From assembly GCA_963742345.1 (NCBI GenBank), contig CAVULO010000003.1, forward strand, positions 62,001-126,000: a stretch of 64,000 bases of DNA, in the 5' to 3' direction. Below the pieces are notes generated by a model. The model did not search any database and was not told where the DNA came from. It saw nothing but the letters and a program-made list of their open reading frames with translations. Made by a program: the position numbers and the translations under genes. Shown here piece after piece: positions 9,062 through 16,385 of the stretch. The stretch's first letter is position 1, and every line of letters begins with the position of its first letter. The stretch comes from Pseudolabrys sp963742345 (GTDB lineage: Bacteria; Pseudomonadota; Alphaproteobacteria; Rhizobiales; Xanthobacteraceae).

Positions 9062-9682
9062 GTGACGATCGAAAGACCCCATTCCGCCGAGATTGAAGCG
9101 CTCGCACTGGCCCGCCGAAACGGCTGGCCGGAGGATTTGCGCGTGCTGCTCGCCCGCTATCCGCGCGAGCAATGGGACGCGCACGCGAATCTCGGCGCTA
9201 TGGCGCGCTTCTGGTTGTCGCGCCACACGATGTTTCGCGAATTGTCCGCGGCGACTGAGGGAATCACGGCACAATTCCGCGCCGGGCAACTTTCGCCCGC
9301 CGAATTCGCGCGCCAGTTCGTGCCGCGGTTGCAGTTCATGCTGGACCAGCTCAACGTTCACCACCAGATCGAGGATCTGCATTACTTCCCGATCTTCCAG
9401 GCGGCGGACGCTCGCCTGGCGCGGGGGTTCGACGTGCTGGAGGGCGATCACCACCACATTCACGCCGACATGGCACGCACCGCGGAAACCGCCAATGCAC
9501 TGTTACAAGCGCTGCAAAGCGATGCGGAGAAACTGCGCCGCTGCGGCGATGATTACTCGGATGCGAGCGGGGTGCTACTTAAGGGCCTGATACGGCATCT
9601 CGATGACGAAGAAGATCTGATTGTGCCGCTCATTCTCGACCGCGGTGAAGAAGCGCTCGGGGTTGCGCACCACGGCGGCTAG
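9062..9682 (+). CDS. Hemerythrin-domain (HHE) protein
   Basis: A 206-residue soluble protein expected to form a four-helix bundle holding a di-iron site. Histidines and acidic residues fall in the hemerythrin pattern: a first HANLGAMARFWLSRH helix, HHQIEDLHYFPIFQ, the HHHIHADM helix, and LIRHLDDEEDLIVPLIL near the end. Family members bind O2 or NO, or act in iron or redox stress responses. The start is GTG at 9062; the next in-frame ATG would remove the first helix. It faces away from prmA and ends nine bases before the convergent 49-aa gene. The ligand is not predictable from sequence alone. Confidence 0.85.
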   Translation: MTIERPHSAEIEALALARRNGWPEDLRVLLARYPREQWDAHANLGAMARFWLSRHTMFRELSAATEGITAQFRAGQLSPAEFARQFVPRLQFMLDQLNVHHQIEDLHYFPIFQAADARLARGFDVLEGDHHHIHADMARTAETANALLQALQSDAEKLRRCGDDYSDASGVLLKGLIRHLDDEEDLIVPLILDRGEEALGVAHHGG

Positions 9683-9691
9683 CGGCGGGGC

Positions 9692-9841
9692 TCATTGCCG
9701 CTTGAAATACTGAATGTCACGCTCGTGCTGCTGCGCAGCTTTTTTGGTGGAAAAAGTGCCAAGGTTACGGCGCTTACCGGTGCGTGGATTTTTCTTCCGC
9801 GAATAGAGCCGGTATTTTCCGCCGGCGAGTTTGCGGATCAC
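9692..9841 (-). CDS. Small basic conserved protein, 49 aa
   Basis: This short gene lies at the 3' end of a longer open frame whose upstream part is the shadow of the L,D-transpeptidase gene. Starting at GTG 9841 the product is VIRKLAGGKYRLYSRKKNPR followed by TGKRRNLGTFSTKKAAQQHE and ends RDIQYFKRQ. The compact beta-beta-helix pattern (K-Y-R-L-Y-S ... R-R-N-L-G-T-F ... A-A-x-x-H-E-R) with a strongly basic charge is, as I recall, shared by small uncharacterised proteins across alphaproteobacteria. A GGAG lies about 8 bases upstream of the GTG. It begins 19 bases after the transpeptidase stop on the same strand and is probably cotranscribed with it. Nucleic acid binding is a guess from charge only. 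Confidence 0.68.
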   Translation of the reverse strand: MIRKLAGGKYRLYSRKKNPRTGKRRNLGTFSTKKAAQQHERDIQYFKRQ

Positions 9842-9860
9842 CGCATTGCTCCGCTGTGGC

Positions 9861-10592
9861 TTACCACCCGTTTTGGAAGAAGAGGCCGCGGCCGTAGGAG
9901 GGGTAGTACGGCTGTGGTCGATAGTAGTACGGCTGCTCTCGGTAGTAGTATGAGCGCGCGTTGTACTGAGTTTCGCGTCCGCGCGTCTGGTAACTGCGCT
10001 GCGGTTGCGCGTCCACCGTATCATCATCGTCGGTGGTGTAATTGCGCACATAGTCACCGTTACGTGCCGCGCGATCATTGTTGCGGGTGCGCGTCGCATC
10101 GCGATCGTTGCCGTTGCTGCGATCACGACGCACAATCGCGTCCTCGCCTTTTGGAGCTTGGCCAGTAAGCCTTACACGAGTGTTGAATACGCCATCTTCC
10201 TTGACCAGTGCGAACAACGTGGCGGCGTTCTGCGTCGACAGCCTCACGCAACCGTGTGACACCGGCCGGCCGAGATTGCGGGCCTCGAACGTGCCATGGA
10301 TGGCGTGGCCAATCTTGGTGAAGAAGATCGAATTCGGCATCGGCGCATCGTCCCACTCTCGCGAGAAGTGGTCGCGCTCCATGCGGAACGGCTGGAAGTC
10401 GCCCGACGGGGTGTCGTAGCCCGAGCGGCCGGTTGACACCGGCCAGGTATAACGATCCTCGCCGTTGACCGTGACGGTCATCGTTTGCGCGGACTTGTCG
10501 ATAACGATCATGATATTCGCGCGCGCCGGCTGCACGAGCGCCAGCGCGGCAAACGCCGCGACGAATGGAAGTACAAGACGGTGGAGACGCAT
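9861..10592 (-). CDS. L,D-transpeptidase (YkuD domain), secreted
   Basis: Periplasmic enzyme that cross-links peptidoglycan or attaches proteins to it through L,D bonds. The start at 10592 (MRLHRLVLPFVAAFAALALV) gives a clear signal peptide with a cleavage site after QPARA; the upstream 23 codons of the longer frame are not signal-like. The YkuD catalytic domain follows: IVIDKSAQTMTV, WPVSTGRSGYDTPSGDF, and the active-site stretch HGTFEARNLGRPVSHGCVRLS with catalytic Cys. After about residue 150 the tail becomes Arg/Asn/Asp-rich and then Tyr-rich (SYYYREQPYYYRPQPYYPSYGRG), an unusual low-complexity C-terminus possibly binding cell wall or polyphenols. 243 aa. Confidence 0.9.
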   Translation of the reverse strand: MRLHRLVLPFVAAFAALALVQPARANIMIVIDKSAQTMTVTVNGEDRYTWPVSTGRSGYDTPSGDFQPFRMERDHFSREWDDAPMPNSIFFTKIGHAIHGTFEARNLGRPVSHGCVRLSTQNAATLFALVKEDGVFNTRVRLTGQAPKGEDAIVRRDRSNGNDRDATRTRNNDRAARNGDYVRNYTTDDDDTVDAQPQRSYQTRGRETQYNARSYYYREQPYYYRPQPYYPSYGRGLFFQNGW

Positions 10593-10808
10593 ACAAGAAC
10601 TCCAGCCCGATCCTTGACCATCAAACCTAGCACGCCCGCGCGCGGCGAACAGGCGGATCACGCAATAGTCATGAGGGCGAGCGGAGGCAATGGATACCGT
10701 CCGCCAGGACCAGAACGTAACGCTGCAAATGGATTCCCGTTCCGGCAGTACCGGATGATTCCGAATTCGGTACTTGTCCCGATGTGAGACGGAAAGTGAG
10801 CGACCGCG

Positions 10809-11300
10809 CTATTTCAACTGATCCGCGATTTTGTCGATGCCCGCCTTCACGCAGGCCTCGTCTTTCTCGCCGCCCGGCGCGCCGGAGGCGCCCGCTGCTC
10901 CGATCACCTGTTCGCCGATCTTGATCGGCAGCGCGCCCTGATTGGCGATCACATTGGTGAGGTGGATGAGGCCGAGCGATGGGTCGTTTTTCAATCGGGT
11001 GACGAGCTCGCCCGACGGCGTGCGGAAGGTGCGCGCTGTATAAGCTTTGCGGAAACTGTTTTCGGCGGTGTGCGGGCCGGTGTTGTCGCCGCGGATCTGG
11101 ACGATGATCTCGCCGTTGCGGCCGACAACCGTCGAAGACACCGCATAGCCATTCGCCTTGCAGGTGGCGATCGCAGTAGTAGCGATGGTAACGGCCATTT
11201 CGGCCGAAATGTCCTTGTGCTCGAGCAGATCGGCGACAGCGGGCTGGGCTAGGGCACCCGCGAATACGGCTGCGGCAGCAGCGATCTTAGTCAACGACAT
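10809..11300 (-). CDS. Secreted GlcG/HbpS-like heme-binding-family protein
   Basis: A 163-residue protein with signal peptide MSLTKIAAAAAVFAGALAQP cleaved near AVA-DLL. The mature part begins with EHKDISAEMAVTIATTAIAT and carries the GlcG/HbpS fold signature (A-x-x-x-A..C, then V-V-G-R-N-G-E-I-I-V-Q, A-E-N-S-F-R-K-A-Y-T-A, G-A-L-P-I-K-I-G-E-Q-V-I-G-A-A-G-A-S-G-A-P). Family members bind heme or small ligands; a periplasmic sensor or binding role is inferred. The ATG at 11300 has GGGGGAG upstream and starts the signal peptide; the longer frame adds 72 non-signal residues. Confidence 0.82.
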   Translation of the reverse strand: MSLTKIAAAAAVFAGALAQPAVADLLEHKDISAEMAVTIATTAIATCKANGYAVSSTVVGRNGEIIVQIRGDNTGPHTAENSFRKAYTARTFRTPSGELVTRLKNDPSLGLIHLTNVIANQGALPIKIGEQVIGAAGASGAPGGEKDEACVKAGIDKIADQLK

Positions 11301-11777
11301 GGTGTCTCCCCCGTGCATGACGGCCGTCATTGGTGCGGCCGCGTGCTGTCGAATGTAGCAACCGCGCGCGCATTGCGGATCGATCTTATTTTGCTCACCG
11401 CAAGGAATAGGCGCCCAAGCGCGCTGGCACTTGAAGTTGCTGCACTCCTCCCGCATCTGGAGGTGTCCTGGCACCGCCCGCTCGGATACCGATGTGGCAA
11501 CGGCCTGCGGAATCAATGGCTTTTGAACATCTGCTCACTGGTTGATGTAACGGCCGCTGGATTCTGGATCGATGATTTCGAAAACCTGCTGACTGATTTC
11601 GGACCTGCTCGGAAAATGATGTCGGATGGAATCGCCTCAGTTTTGTGTCGCAAAAATTGCCCGGCTTTGTGCCGGAAGAAATAAGTTGACCGTGTGTCGC
11701 GTAAAGACAAAAATTCGATATCGGTTGACGTTTAAGTCCACATAATATTCGACGTCGCCAAAATAATGGAGGAAGCG
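11301..11777. other. Intergenic region without a gene (477 bp)
   Basis: Divergent spacer between the GlcG-like gene (minus) and the PsiF-like gene (plus). It contains a TTGACG (11725-11730) that could be the -35 of a promoter for the plus-strand gene, but the -10 match is weak. Open frames here (for example minus 11513-11710) have no family features. I see no repeat or RNA structure. Confidence 0.5.
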
Positions 11778-12020
11778 ATGAGGCGCATTATTCTTGCTGC
11801 CCTGATTACGTCTTTTGCTGTGGGCTCCGCGTTGGCCCAATCCTGCGAAACCAAGGCAATGGGCAAGGACGGCAAGCCGCTTGCCGGCGCCGCCAAGTCG
11901 AGTTTCGTCAAGAAATGCAAGCAGGATGCCTGTGAAAGCAAGGCAATGGGCAAAGACGGCAAGCCGCTCGCCGGCGCCGCGAAAAATAGCTTCATGACGA
12001 AGTGCGAGAAGGACGCGTAA
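11778..12020 (+). CDS. Secreted PsiF-repeat-like protein
   Basis: An 80-residue exported protein: signal peptide MRRIILAALITSFAVGSALA, then two nearly identical units of about 28 residues, each C-E-(T/S)-K-A-M-G-K-D-G-K-P-L-A-G-A-A-K-(S/N)-S-F-(V/M)-(K/T)-K-C. This C...F-x-x-K-C spacing matches the PsiF repeat (phosphate-starvation-inducible protein of enterobacteria), whose molecular function is unknown. I start at ATG 11778 rather than 11766 because GGAGGAA lies 4-10 bases upstream and the signal peptide begins there. The next gene, with a related architecture, starts 30 bases downstream in the same direction. Confidence 0.8.
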   Translation: MRRIILAALITSFAVGSALAQSCETKAMGKDGKPLAGAAKSSFVKKCKQDACESKAMGKDGKPLAGAAKNSFMTKCEKDA

Positions 12021-12050
12021 CGGCTTCAACGGCGCATGCCAGGGGTGAAT

Positions 12051-12776
12051 ATGCGTACCATCTTAGCCATTAGCTCAGCCATTATTGGCGCATCGCTTCT
12101 GTCTTTTCCCGTTGCTGCTCAGCAAAAGACAGTCAAGGCCTGCCAGGCAGAGTGGCGAGCCAACAAAGACGCAAATCAGGCCAAGGGACTAACGGAAAAG
12201 GCCTACGTCACGCAGTGCCGCGCGGGTGGAAGTGCCACGACCGCTGCTCCGGCGCCTGCACCGTCCGCGAAGTCGTCCTCCAAGAAAAAGACCACGACAG
12301 CGGCGGCACCGGCTGCGGGGGCTCAAAAGACAGCCAAAGCATGCCGTGACGAATGGCGGGCCAACAAAGACGCAAATCAGGCCAAGGGAGTAACGGAAAA
12401 GGCTTACGTGGCGCAGTGCCGTTCAGGCGGAACTGTTGCGGCGCCTGCACCCGCTCCGGCTCCGGCTCCGGCTCCCGCTCCCGCGCAAACAAAGATGGCA
12501 CCGGCGCCAGCGCCGGCTCCATCTGCACCACCACCGGCGACCACAGCAGCCCGGCCGGCTGCGACCGCGCCCACGGGTGCAAACCAATACACGACAGAAG
12601 GCCAAGCCAAATTCCGCTGCGGCGCCGGCACAGTCGTGTGGGCCAATCTGGATTCAAAGATCTACCACTTCACGGGTTATAAGGATTACGGCAACACGAA
12701 AACCGGCGCGTACATGTGCGAGCAGGACGCGACAAGCCAGGGAATGCGCGCCTCCAAAAACGAAAAGCATCCTTGA
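12051..12776 (+). CDS. Secreted two-repeat cysteine protein with Pro-Ala linker
   Basis: A 241-residue exported protein. After the signal peptide (MRTILAISSAIIGASLLSFP, cleavage after VAA) come two copies of a 29-residue motif, K-A-C-x-x-E-W-R-A-N-K-D-A-N-Q-A-K-G-x-T-E-K-A-Y-V-x-Q-C-R, at about 30-58 and 97-125, joined by an Ala/Pro/Ser/Lys-rich linker. A long (AP)n stretch (about 130-175) follows, then a C-terminal domain with T-V-V-W-A-N-L-D-S-K-I-Y-H-F and K-T-G-A-Y-M-C-E-Q-D-A, a pattern I recall from small exported proteins of many proteobacteria. The spacing of the Cys pairs resembles the PsiF repeats of the preceding gene. Function unknown; a periplasmic or surface role is inferred. 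ATG 12051 has AGGGG upstream. Confidence 0.78.
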   Translation: MRTILAISSAIIGASLLSFPVAAQQKTVKACQAEWRANKDANQAKGLTEKAYVTQCRAGGSATTAAPAPAPSAKSSSKKKTTTAAAPAAGAQKTAKACRDEWRANKDANQAKGVTEKAYVAQCRSGGTVAAPAPAPAPAPAPAPAQTKMAPAPAPAPSAPPPATTAARPAATAPTGANQYTTEGQAKFRCGAGTVVWANLDSKIYHFTGYKDYGNTKTGAYMCEQDATSQGMRASKNEKHP

Positions 12777-12845
12777 GCGTTTGTAGAGCGGTCTGCGCGC
12801 TAGCAGGCCATGACGCTCATCAATGCTGGCGCGATGGAGGTTGGA

Positions 12846-13193
12846 ATGGCACTGTGGGATCAGTTGAAGGGCGTTCTTGGTTCGGTGTCGGCCGCTGAAA
12901 CGCCAGCTTTGATTTCAGCTTTGCTGGCCAAAACGAACCTCGGCAGCCTGCAGGGTCTTGCCGATCAGCTTCAGCAGGGCGGCTTGGGCGATCAGGTCAA
13001 GTCCTGGTTGAGCAACGGTCCCAACATGAAGGTGACGCCTGAGCAAATCCAGGCGGCGTTGGGTAACGATCAGGTAAGACAGCTCGCGCAGCGTTTCGGT
13101 GTTCCCGTCGACGACGTGCTCAAGGTGCTCGCCACGCATCTTCCCACCGCTATCGACCAGGCGAGCCCGAACGGAACCATACAAAAGACCTGA
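12846..13193 (+). CDS. YidB family protein (DUF937)
   Basis: A 115-residue soluble protein starting MALWDQLKGVLGSVSAAETP, with G-L-A-D-Q-L-Q-Q-G-G-L-G-D-Q-V-K-S-W-L-S-N-G-P-N in the middle and L-G-N-D-Q-V-R-Q-L-A-Q-R-F-G-V-P-x-D-D-V-L-K-V-L-A-x-H-L-P at the end, which is the YidB signature (GGLGxxVxSWxxxGxN ... A..G......L). No function is established for the family. The ATG at 12846 is chosen because GGAGG precedes it; the longer frame begins 12 codons upstream without ribosome-binding support. Confidence 0.87.
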   Translation: MALWDQLKGVLGSVSAAETPALISALLAKTNLGSLQGLADQLQQGGLGDQVKSWLSNGPNMKVTPEQIQAALGNDQVRQLAQRFGVPVDDVLKVLATHLPTAIDQASPNGTIQKT

Positions 13194-13221
13194 GCCATTC
13201 CCTCAGGCCGGGATCGAGCAA

Positions 13222-13470
13222 TCAATGCTTCCGCGCTTCGACGCGGAAGCCGACGATGGTTTGCTCGCCCAATGATCTTGCGGCCTCCAGCCGATGCAGG
13301 CCCTCGACGAGCACAAAGCGCGCACCGTCTGGCCGCACCAGGATCGGCGTTTTCTGGCCTTCCGCGAGCATGCTTTGCGCGAGTTCGTCCACGCGTTTTG
13401 GATCGAGCGTGGCCCGCCGCTTGACCGGCACGTAGATATTGTCGACGGCGAAGATCTCGCGTTTCATCAT
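13222..13470 (-). CDS. ParB/sulfiredoxin-fold nuclease-like domain protein
   Basis: An 82-residue protein that is essentially one ParB N-terminal-like domain: MMKREIFAVDNIYVPVKRRA, then L-D-P-K-R-V-D-E-L-A-Q-S-M, G-Q-K-T-P-I-L-V-R-P-D and the Box II-like F-V-L-V-E-G-L-H-R-L-E-A-A-R-S-L-G. In true ParB this G-x-x-R region binds CTP; here the motif is EGLHRLEA. There is no helix-turn-helix or dimerisation domain, so it is not a plasmid or chromosome partition ParB. Stand-alone domains of this kind occur in rhizobial chromosomes; the role is unknown. The start is taken at the double ATG (13470/13467), with no strong Shine-Dalgarno. Confidence 0.75.
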   Translation of the reverse strand: MMKREIFAVDNIYVPVKRRATLDPKRVDELAQSMLAEGQKTPILVRPDGARFVLVEGLHRLEAARSLGEQTIVGFRVEARKH

Positions 13471-13621
13471 GGTGGTACGAAGCGTAGCACGGTTTGTGAC
13501 GCTTATCCGGCTCGCCGTCAGTTCAGCCTCAGTGCCCAATTCCGCCATCCGATGGCGCAAGCCCTTTTTCTGCGCGGGTATCGTCCCCACATGCCCTTCA
13601 GCATCAGGAGATACCGCTGCA

Positions 13622-13933
13622 ATGTCGGAACCGCTCGTCGTCGTCATTCCCCACCGCCTCGGCAAGGACGAGGCCCTGCGTCGTATCAAGGAAGGGCTTG
13701 GCCGCGCCAAGACCGAGTTCGCCTGGCTGCTATCGTTGGAAGAAGAGATTTGGAGCGGCGATCGTCTGGCCTTCCGCGCTTCGGCGCTCGGCCAGCGCGC
13801 CTCGGGCATCCTCGATGTCTATGAGACGGGCGTGCGGCTCGAAGTTACGCTGCCGTGGCTGCTCGCGCGCTTTGCCCATGCCGCACAGCGCGTGATCGGG
13901 CAGAAGGGCCAGCTCATGTTGGAGAAGAAGTAG
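13622..13933 (+). CDS. Polyhydroxyalkanoate-system (PHA granule region) family protein
   Basis: A 103-residue soluble protein starting MSEPLVVVIPHRLGKDEALR. The opening pattern V-x-I-P-H-x-L-G-x-x-E-A-x-x-R-I and the following (G-D-R-L-A-F-R-A-S-A-L-G-Q-R-A-S-G-I-L-D-V-Y-E-T-G-V-R-L-E-V-T-L-P-W-L-L-A) match the family annotated as PHA_gran_rgn, often near polyhydroxyalkanoate genes. No PHA genes are visible nearby, so involvement in granules is inference from family name only. AGGAG lies about 11 bases before the ATG. The longer frame upstream overlaps the divergent ParB-like gene and is not used. Confidence 0.8.
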   Translation: MSEPLVVVIPHRLGKDEALRRIKEGLGRAKTEFAWLLSLEEEIWSGDRLAFRASALGQRASGILDVYETGVRLEVTLPWLLARFAHAAQRVIGQKGQLMLEKK

Positions 13934-14018
13934 GCGGTACCCGGTCCGCGACGACCCGCCGCGCCCCGGAATTCTTGCTAGTATCGCGCTCTGATATGGC
14001 AAGCGATCGGGCGCGCGC

Positions 14019-14297
14019 GTGACAATAGATCGAATCTTTCTTGGATATATGGTGCTGGTTGGCGCTGCTGCCGGGGCGATCCTGGTTGTCGTTCCCCAGG
14101 TTCAGAATTTTGCCGTCAAACCATATTTCTGGGTCCTGATCGCGGTCGGTTTGTTCGACGGCGTGCTTTACCTGCTGGGACGCACGGTTTCCGGGCCGAT
14201 GCTGACGATGAACGCGCGTCTCGCCGGCTTCGTGATCGGGATCGTGTTGATGGTGGTGATTCCGACGTTGGCTGGGGCGCCGGTTCTATTTTTCTAA
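14019..14297 (+). CDS. Small three-helix membrane protein, unknown
   Basis: A 92-residue protein with three evident transmembrane helices: FLGYMVLVGAAAGAILVVVP, FWVLIAVGLFDGVLYLLG and AGFVIGIVLMVVIPTLAG. The N-terminus is short and the C-terminus ends PVLFF, inside the membrane or just beyond. The start is GTG at 14019. It follows the PHA-system gene by 85 bases in the same direction and converges on the CAP-domain gene 22 bases downstream. I do not recognise a family; likely an integral inner-membrane protein. Confidence 0.68.
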   Translation: MTIDRIFLGYMVLVGAAAGAILVVVPQVQNFAVKPYFWVLIAVGLFDGVLYLLGRTVSGPMLTMNARLAGFVIGIVLMVVIPTLAGAPVLFF

Positions 14298-14319
14298 CGT
14301 CTCGGGCGGCTATCGCTTC

Positions 14320-14727
14320 TCAATTTCCCAACTCAAGCACCCAGTAACGGCGGCCATTGGCGCCATCCGCCGAAGCGAGGCCGTAACTGTTTACGTCCCG
14401 CCGCAGCATGTTGGCGCGGTGACCGCCAGACTTCGCCCACATGCGGATGACACAGTCTTCCGTCGCGCAACCAAACGCGACGTTTTCCGCCGCCGCTCCA
14501 GACGTCAGCGACACGCGGTCCCGGAAACCGGAATGATCGAGCCGCTGGCGCGCGGCGAGATTGTGCGCGTGGCTATAGGCCGCGCCAGCGAGCGCGCCGC
14601 TCGCCGACAACGGCGGCAGGCCATGCTGCGCACGAAAGGAATTCAGATCGAGAGCGTACACGGGCATTGCAAGAAGCGCGCAAGCGATGCTCGCAAAGGC
14701 AAGCGAGTGCAAACCGCGTTTCGTCAT
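14320..14727 (-). CDS. Secreted CAP/SCP-domain protein
   Basis: A 135-residue exported protein: MTKRGLHSLAFASIACALLA is a signal peptide with cleavage near VYA. The mature part is a minimal CAP (SCP/PR1) domain: L-N-S-F-R-A-Q-H-G-L-P-P-L, A-Y-S-H-A-H-N-L-A-A-R-Q-R-L-D-H-S-G-F, A-A-E-N-V-A-F-G, M-W-A-K-S-G-G-H-R-A-N-M-L and Y-G-L-A-S, which supply the conserved His-Glu-Glu/His set of the fold. Bacterial CAP proteins are poorly characterised extracellular proteins. The ATG at 14727 is used because the signal peptide begins there; an upstream ATG at 14775 adds 16 residues. Confidence 0.87.
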   Translation of the reverse strand: MTKRGLHSLAFASIACALLAMPVYALDLNSFRAQHGLPPLSASGALAGAAYSHAHNLAARQRLDHSGFRDRVSLTSGAAAENVAFGCATEDCVIRMWAKSGGHRANMLRRDVNSYGLASADGANGRRYWVLELGN

Positions 14728-14808
14728 CAAAAAAGAATAGCACTCAGGCGGTTGAATGTCCGCCGGCGATCCCAATCAAGATCAGGGCAATCGCAGTGAG
14801 AGTGCTTT

Positions 14809-15075
14809 TTAACTTATGTGCCGGCGTGTTCGCGGCGGCGGGCTCCACCAGCACGCATAGGAGATGTAATCGCCATAGACCCGATGAATGCTTGTGATCA
14901 CCGCATATTTGTGGAAGAGGCCGCAATTGCCCTGCGCGGTGTCGAGCGCAGTCTCTTCGGCTTCCGGAGACCACGGAATAATGCCCCCGACGTCATTGCC
15001 CTTTGGGCCGTAAACACCAGCGCATGAGGCGAGCGTCAAGCCGAGCACCGCCACAAGCAACGCTTGCCTTCTCAT
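14809..15075 (-). CDS. Small outer-membrane-type lipoprotein, unknown
   Basis: An 88-residue lipoprotein: MRRQALLVAVLGLTLASCAG has a lipobox LASC, so the mature protein would start with acylated Cys followed by AGVYGPKGNDVGG. Ala/Gly after the Cys (no Asp at +2) suggests outer-membrane sorting by the usual rule. The body contains I-I-P-W-S-P-E-A, N-C-G-L-F-H-K-Y-A-V-I-T-S-I-H-R-V-Y-G-D-Y-I-S-Y-A-C-W-W. GGAGGGGG lies just before the ATG at 15075; a longer frame begins 13 codons upstream. I recognise the type from related genomes but no function is known. Confidence 0.75.
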   Translation of the reverse strand: MRRQALLVAVLGLTLASCAGVYGPKGNDVGGIIPWSPEAEETALDTAQGNCGLFHKYAVITSIHRVYGDYISYACWWSPPPRTRRHIS

Positions 15076-15291
15076 AGTCCCCCTCCAGCCCCGTCTGCCA
15101 GCCCGCCGATTCACTCGAATGCTAAGAGTTTGGCACTCAATACGCCAGCCCAGGCCAAATCAATAGCTTGCGCGAAGCCGCCCAAAGCCGCCTTTTTGTG
15201 ATCGCCAGCACAGCGGCAAGCACCGCGTACGTCTAGCCTTACAATTATTCGTGAGCAATTTCCGCTCGTGGTGACAGACCAGGAGGGAACC

Positions 15292-15522
15292 ATGACCGAC
15301 ATCACCTATGAGACCCGTACTTCCGGCACCGTTGACTGCGGCCACAGGACCGGTCTTTTGGCCAGTTTCGCCGTGTATTGCGGCCATCTCGTCGAAGGAG
15401 CCCGGGAAGGCCAGCAAATCGCGACCCGATACCACGCGCTCTCGCGCCTCTCTGGCGTGGACCTCGCGAGCCGCGGCCTCACCCGGCATACTATCGCCCG
15501 GGCGGCATTGACCGGCGACTGA
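15292..15522 (+). CDS. Small protein with DUF1127-like C-terminus
   Basis: A 76-residue protein beginning MTDITYETRTSGTVDCGHRT, with a perfect AGGAGG five bases upstream of the ATG at 15292. The C-terminal half, Y-H-A-L-S-R-L-S-G-V-D-L-A-S-R-G-L-T-R-H-T-I-A-R, follows the L-x-x-L-S-x-x-x-L-x-x-x-G-L-T-R-x-x-I pattern of DUF1127 proteins, small Arg-rich proteins some of which bind RNA or act in phosphate and carbon metabolism in Rhizobiales relatives. The resemblance is by eye. It lies 67 bases upstream of the Crp-type regulator, in the same direction. Confidence 0.7.
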   Translation: MTDITYETRTSGTVDCGHRTGLLASFAVYCGHLVEGAREGQQIATRYHALSRLSGVDLASRGLTRHTIARAALTGD

Positions 15523-15589
15523 GCATTTTCAAAGGATTTCTGCTAAAAAGGCCCCGGGGCGTCATGGGCAATTCCGCGCCGGGTATGCG

Positions 15590-16270
15590 ATGGCTTCATC
15601 GTTGCGTTCTACAGATCTGTTGTCGGACCTGCCTGAGCGGCTGTCCGCCGCTCTCCTGGCAAATGCCAAACCTGTCAAACTGGCGGCCGACGCAAATCTG
15701 TTTCTTGCCGGCGACCCGGGCGATGGTTGCTATCGCCTGGAGGAGGGCCTGCTCAAGGTGAGCATGGCCTCGCCTGCCGGGGCCGAGCGCATCCTCGCCA
15801 TCCTGGGTCCGGGTTCGATTGTCGGCGACATGGCGATGATCGACGGACGTACCCGCTCGGCTTCGGTTTCCGCGCTGCGCGATTGCAAGCTGAGTTTTAT
15901 CAGCCGCAACGCCTTCGAAGCGCTCGCCACAAAAAATCCCGAGATTTACAAGCATCTTCTCAGCCTGCTGGCCGCGCGCTTGCGCGACACCGATCAGGTG
16001 GTCGCGGCCGGAACGTTTTTGCCGGTCAAAGGCCGTGTCGCGCGCGCGCTGCTCGATCTCGCCAAGGCCTTCGGCAATGACGTCGGCGGCGGCCGCATCG
16101 TGATCCGGCAGAAGTTGAGCCAGAGTGACGTTGCCGCCATGGCAGGCATCGCGCGGGAAAACGTCAGCCGCATCCTCAACGAGTGGATGCGCTTGAAAAT
16201 GGTGACCCGGCTGTCGGGCTATTATTGCATCGAGAGCAAGGCCAAGCTCGAGAAGGAACTGAAAATTTAA
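15590..16270 (+). CDS. Crp/Fnr-family regulator with CRP-type recognition helix
   Basis: A 226-residue transcription factor. Residues about 20-140 form the cyclic-nucleotide-binding beta-roll, with a phosphate-binding cassette G-S-I-V-G-D-M-A-M-I-D-G-R-T-R-S-A-S that keeps the Arg-Ser pair (Asp replaces the usual Glu). A long dimerisation helix follows. The winged helix-turn-helix lies at about 175-215: Q-S-D-V-A-A-M-A-G-I-A-R-E-N-V-S-R-I-L-N. The recognition helix reads R-E-N-V-S-R, the same R-E-x-x-x-R spacing that E. coli CRP uses to read TGTGA. There are no N-terminal cysteines for an FNR-type Fe-S cluster. It heads a plus-strand series with the cNMP-domain gene and two CRP-box promoters, so it is the natural candidate to act there. 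Confidence 0.88.
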   Translation: MASSLRSTDLLSDLPERLSAALLANAKPVKLAADANLFLAGDPGDGCYRLEEGLLKVSMASPAGAERILAILGPGSIVGDMAMIDGRTRSASVSALRDCKLSFISRNAFEALATKNPEIYKHLLSLLAARLRDTDQVVAAGTFLPVKGRVARALLDLAKAFGNDVGGGRIVIRQKLSQSDVAAMAGIARENVSRILNEWMRLKMVTRLSGYYCIESKAKLEKELKI

Positions 16271-16385
16271 GTGTTTGAGCCCGTTTTGCTGCTGCATCGG
16301 GTGTCTGATTGCTTTTGGATCGGGGATACGGTGCAATCGGCCCAATTTTCCCGCGGTGATTGCGTACGGGGCAGGGGCAAAGCCC

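Noticed and set aside
12208..12657. Minus-strand and alternative frames over the Pro-Ala-rich stretch
   Set aside because: They are produced by the GCxCCx repeats encoding Ala-Pro; the exported protein on the plus strand explains the sequence.
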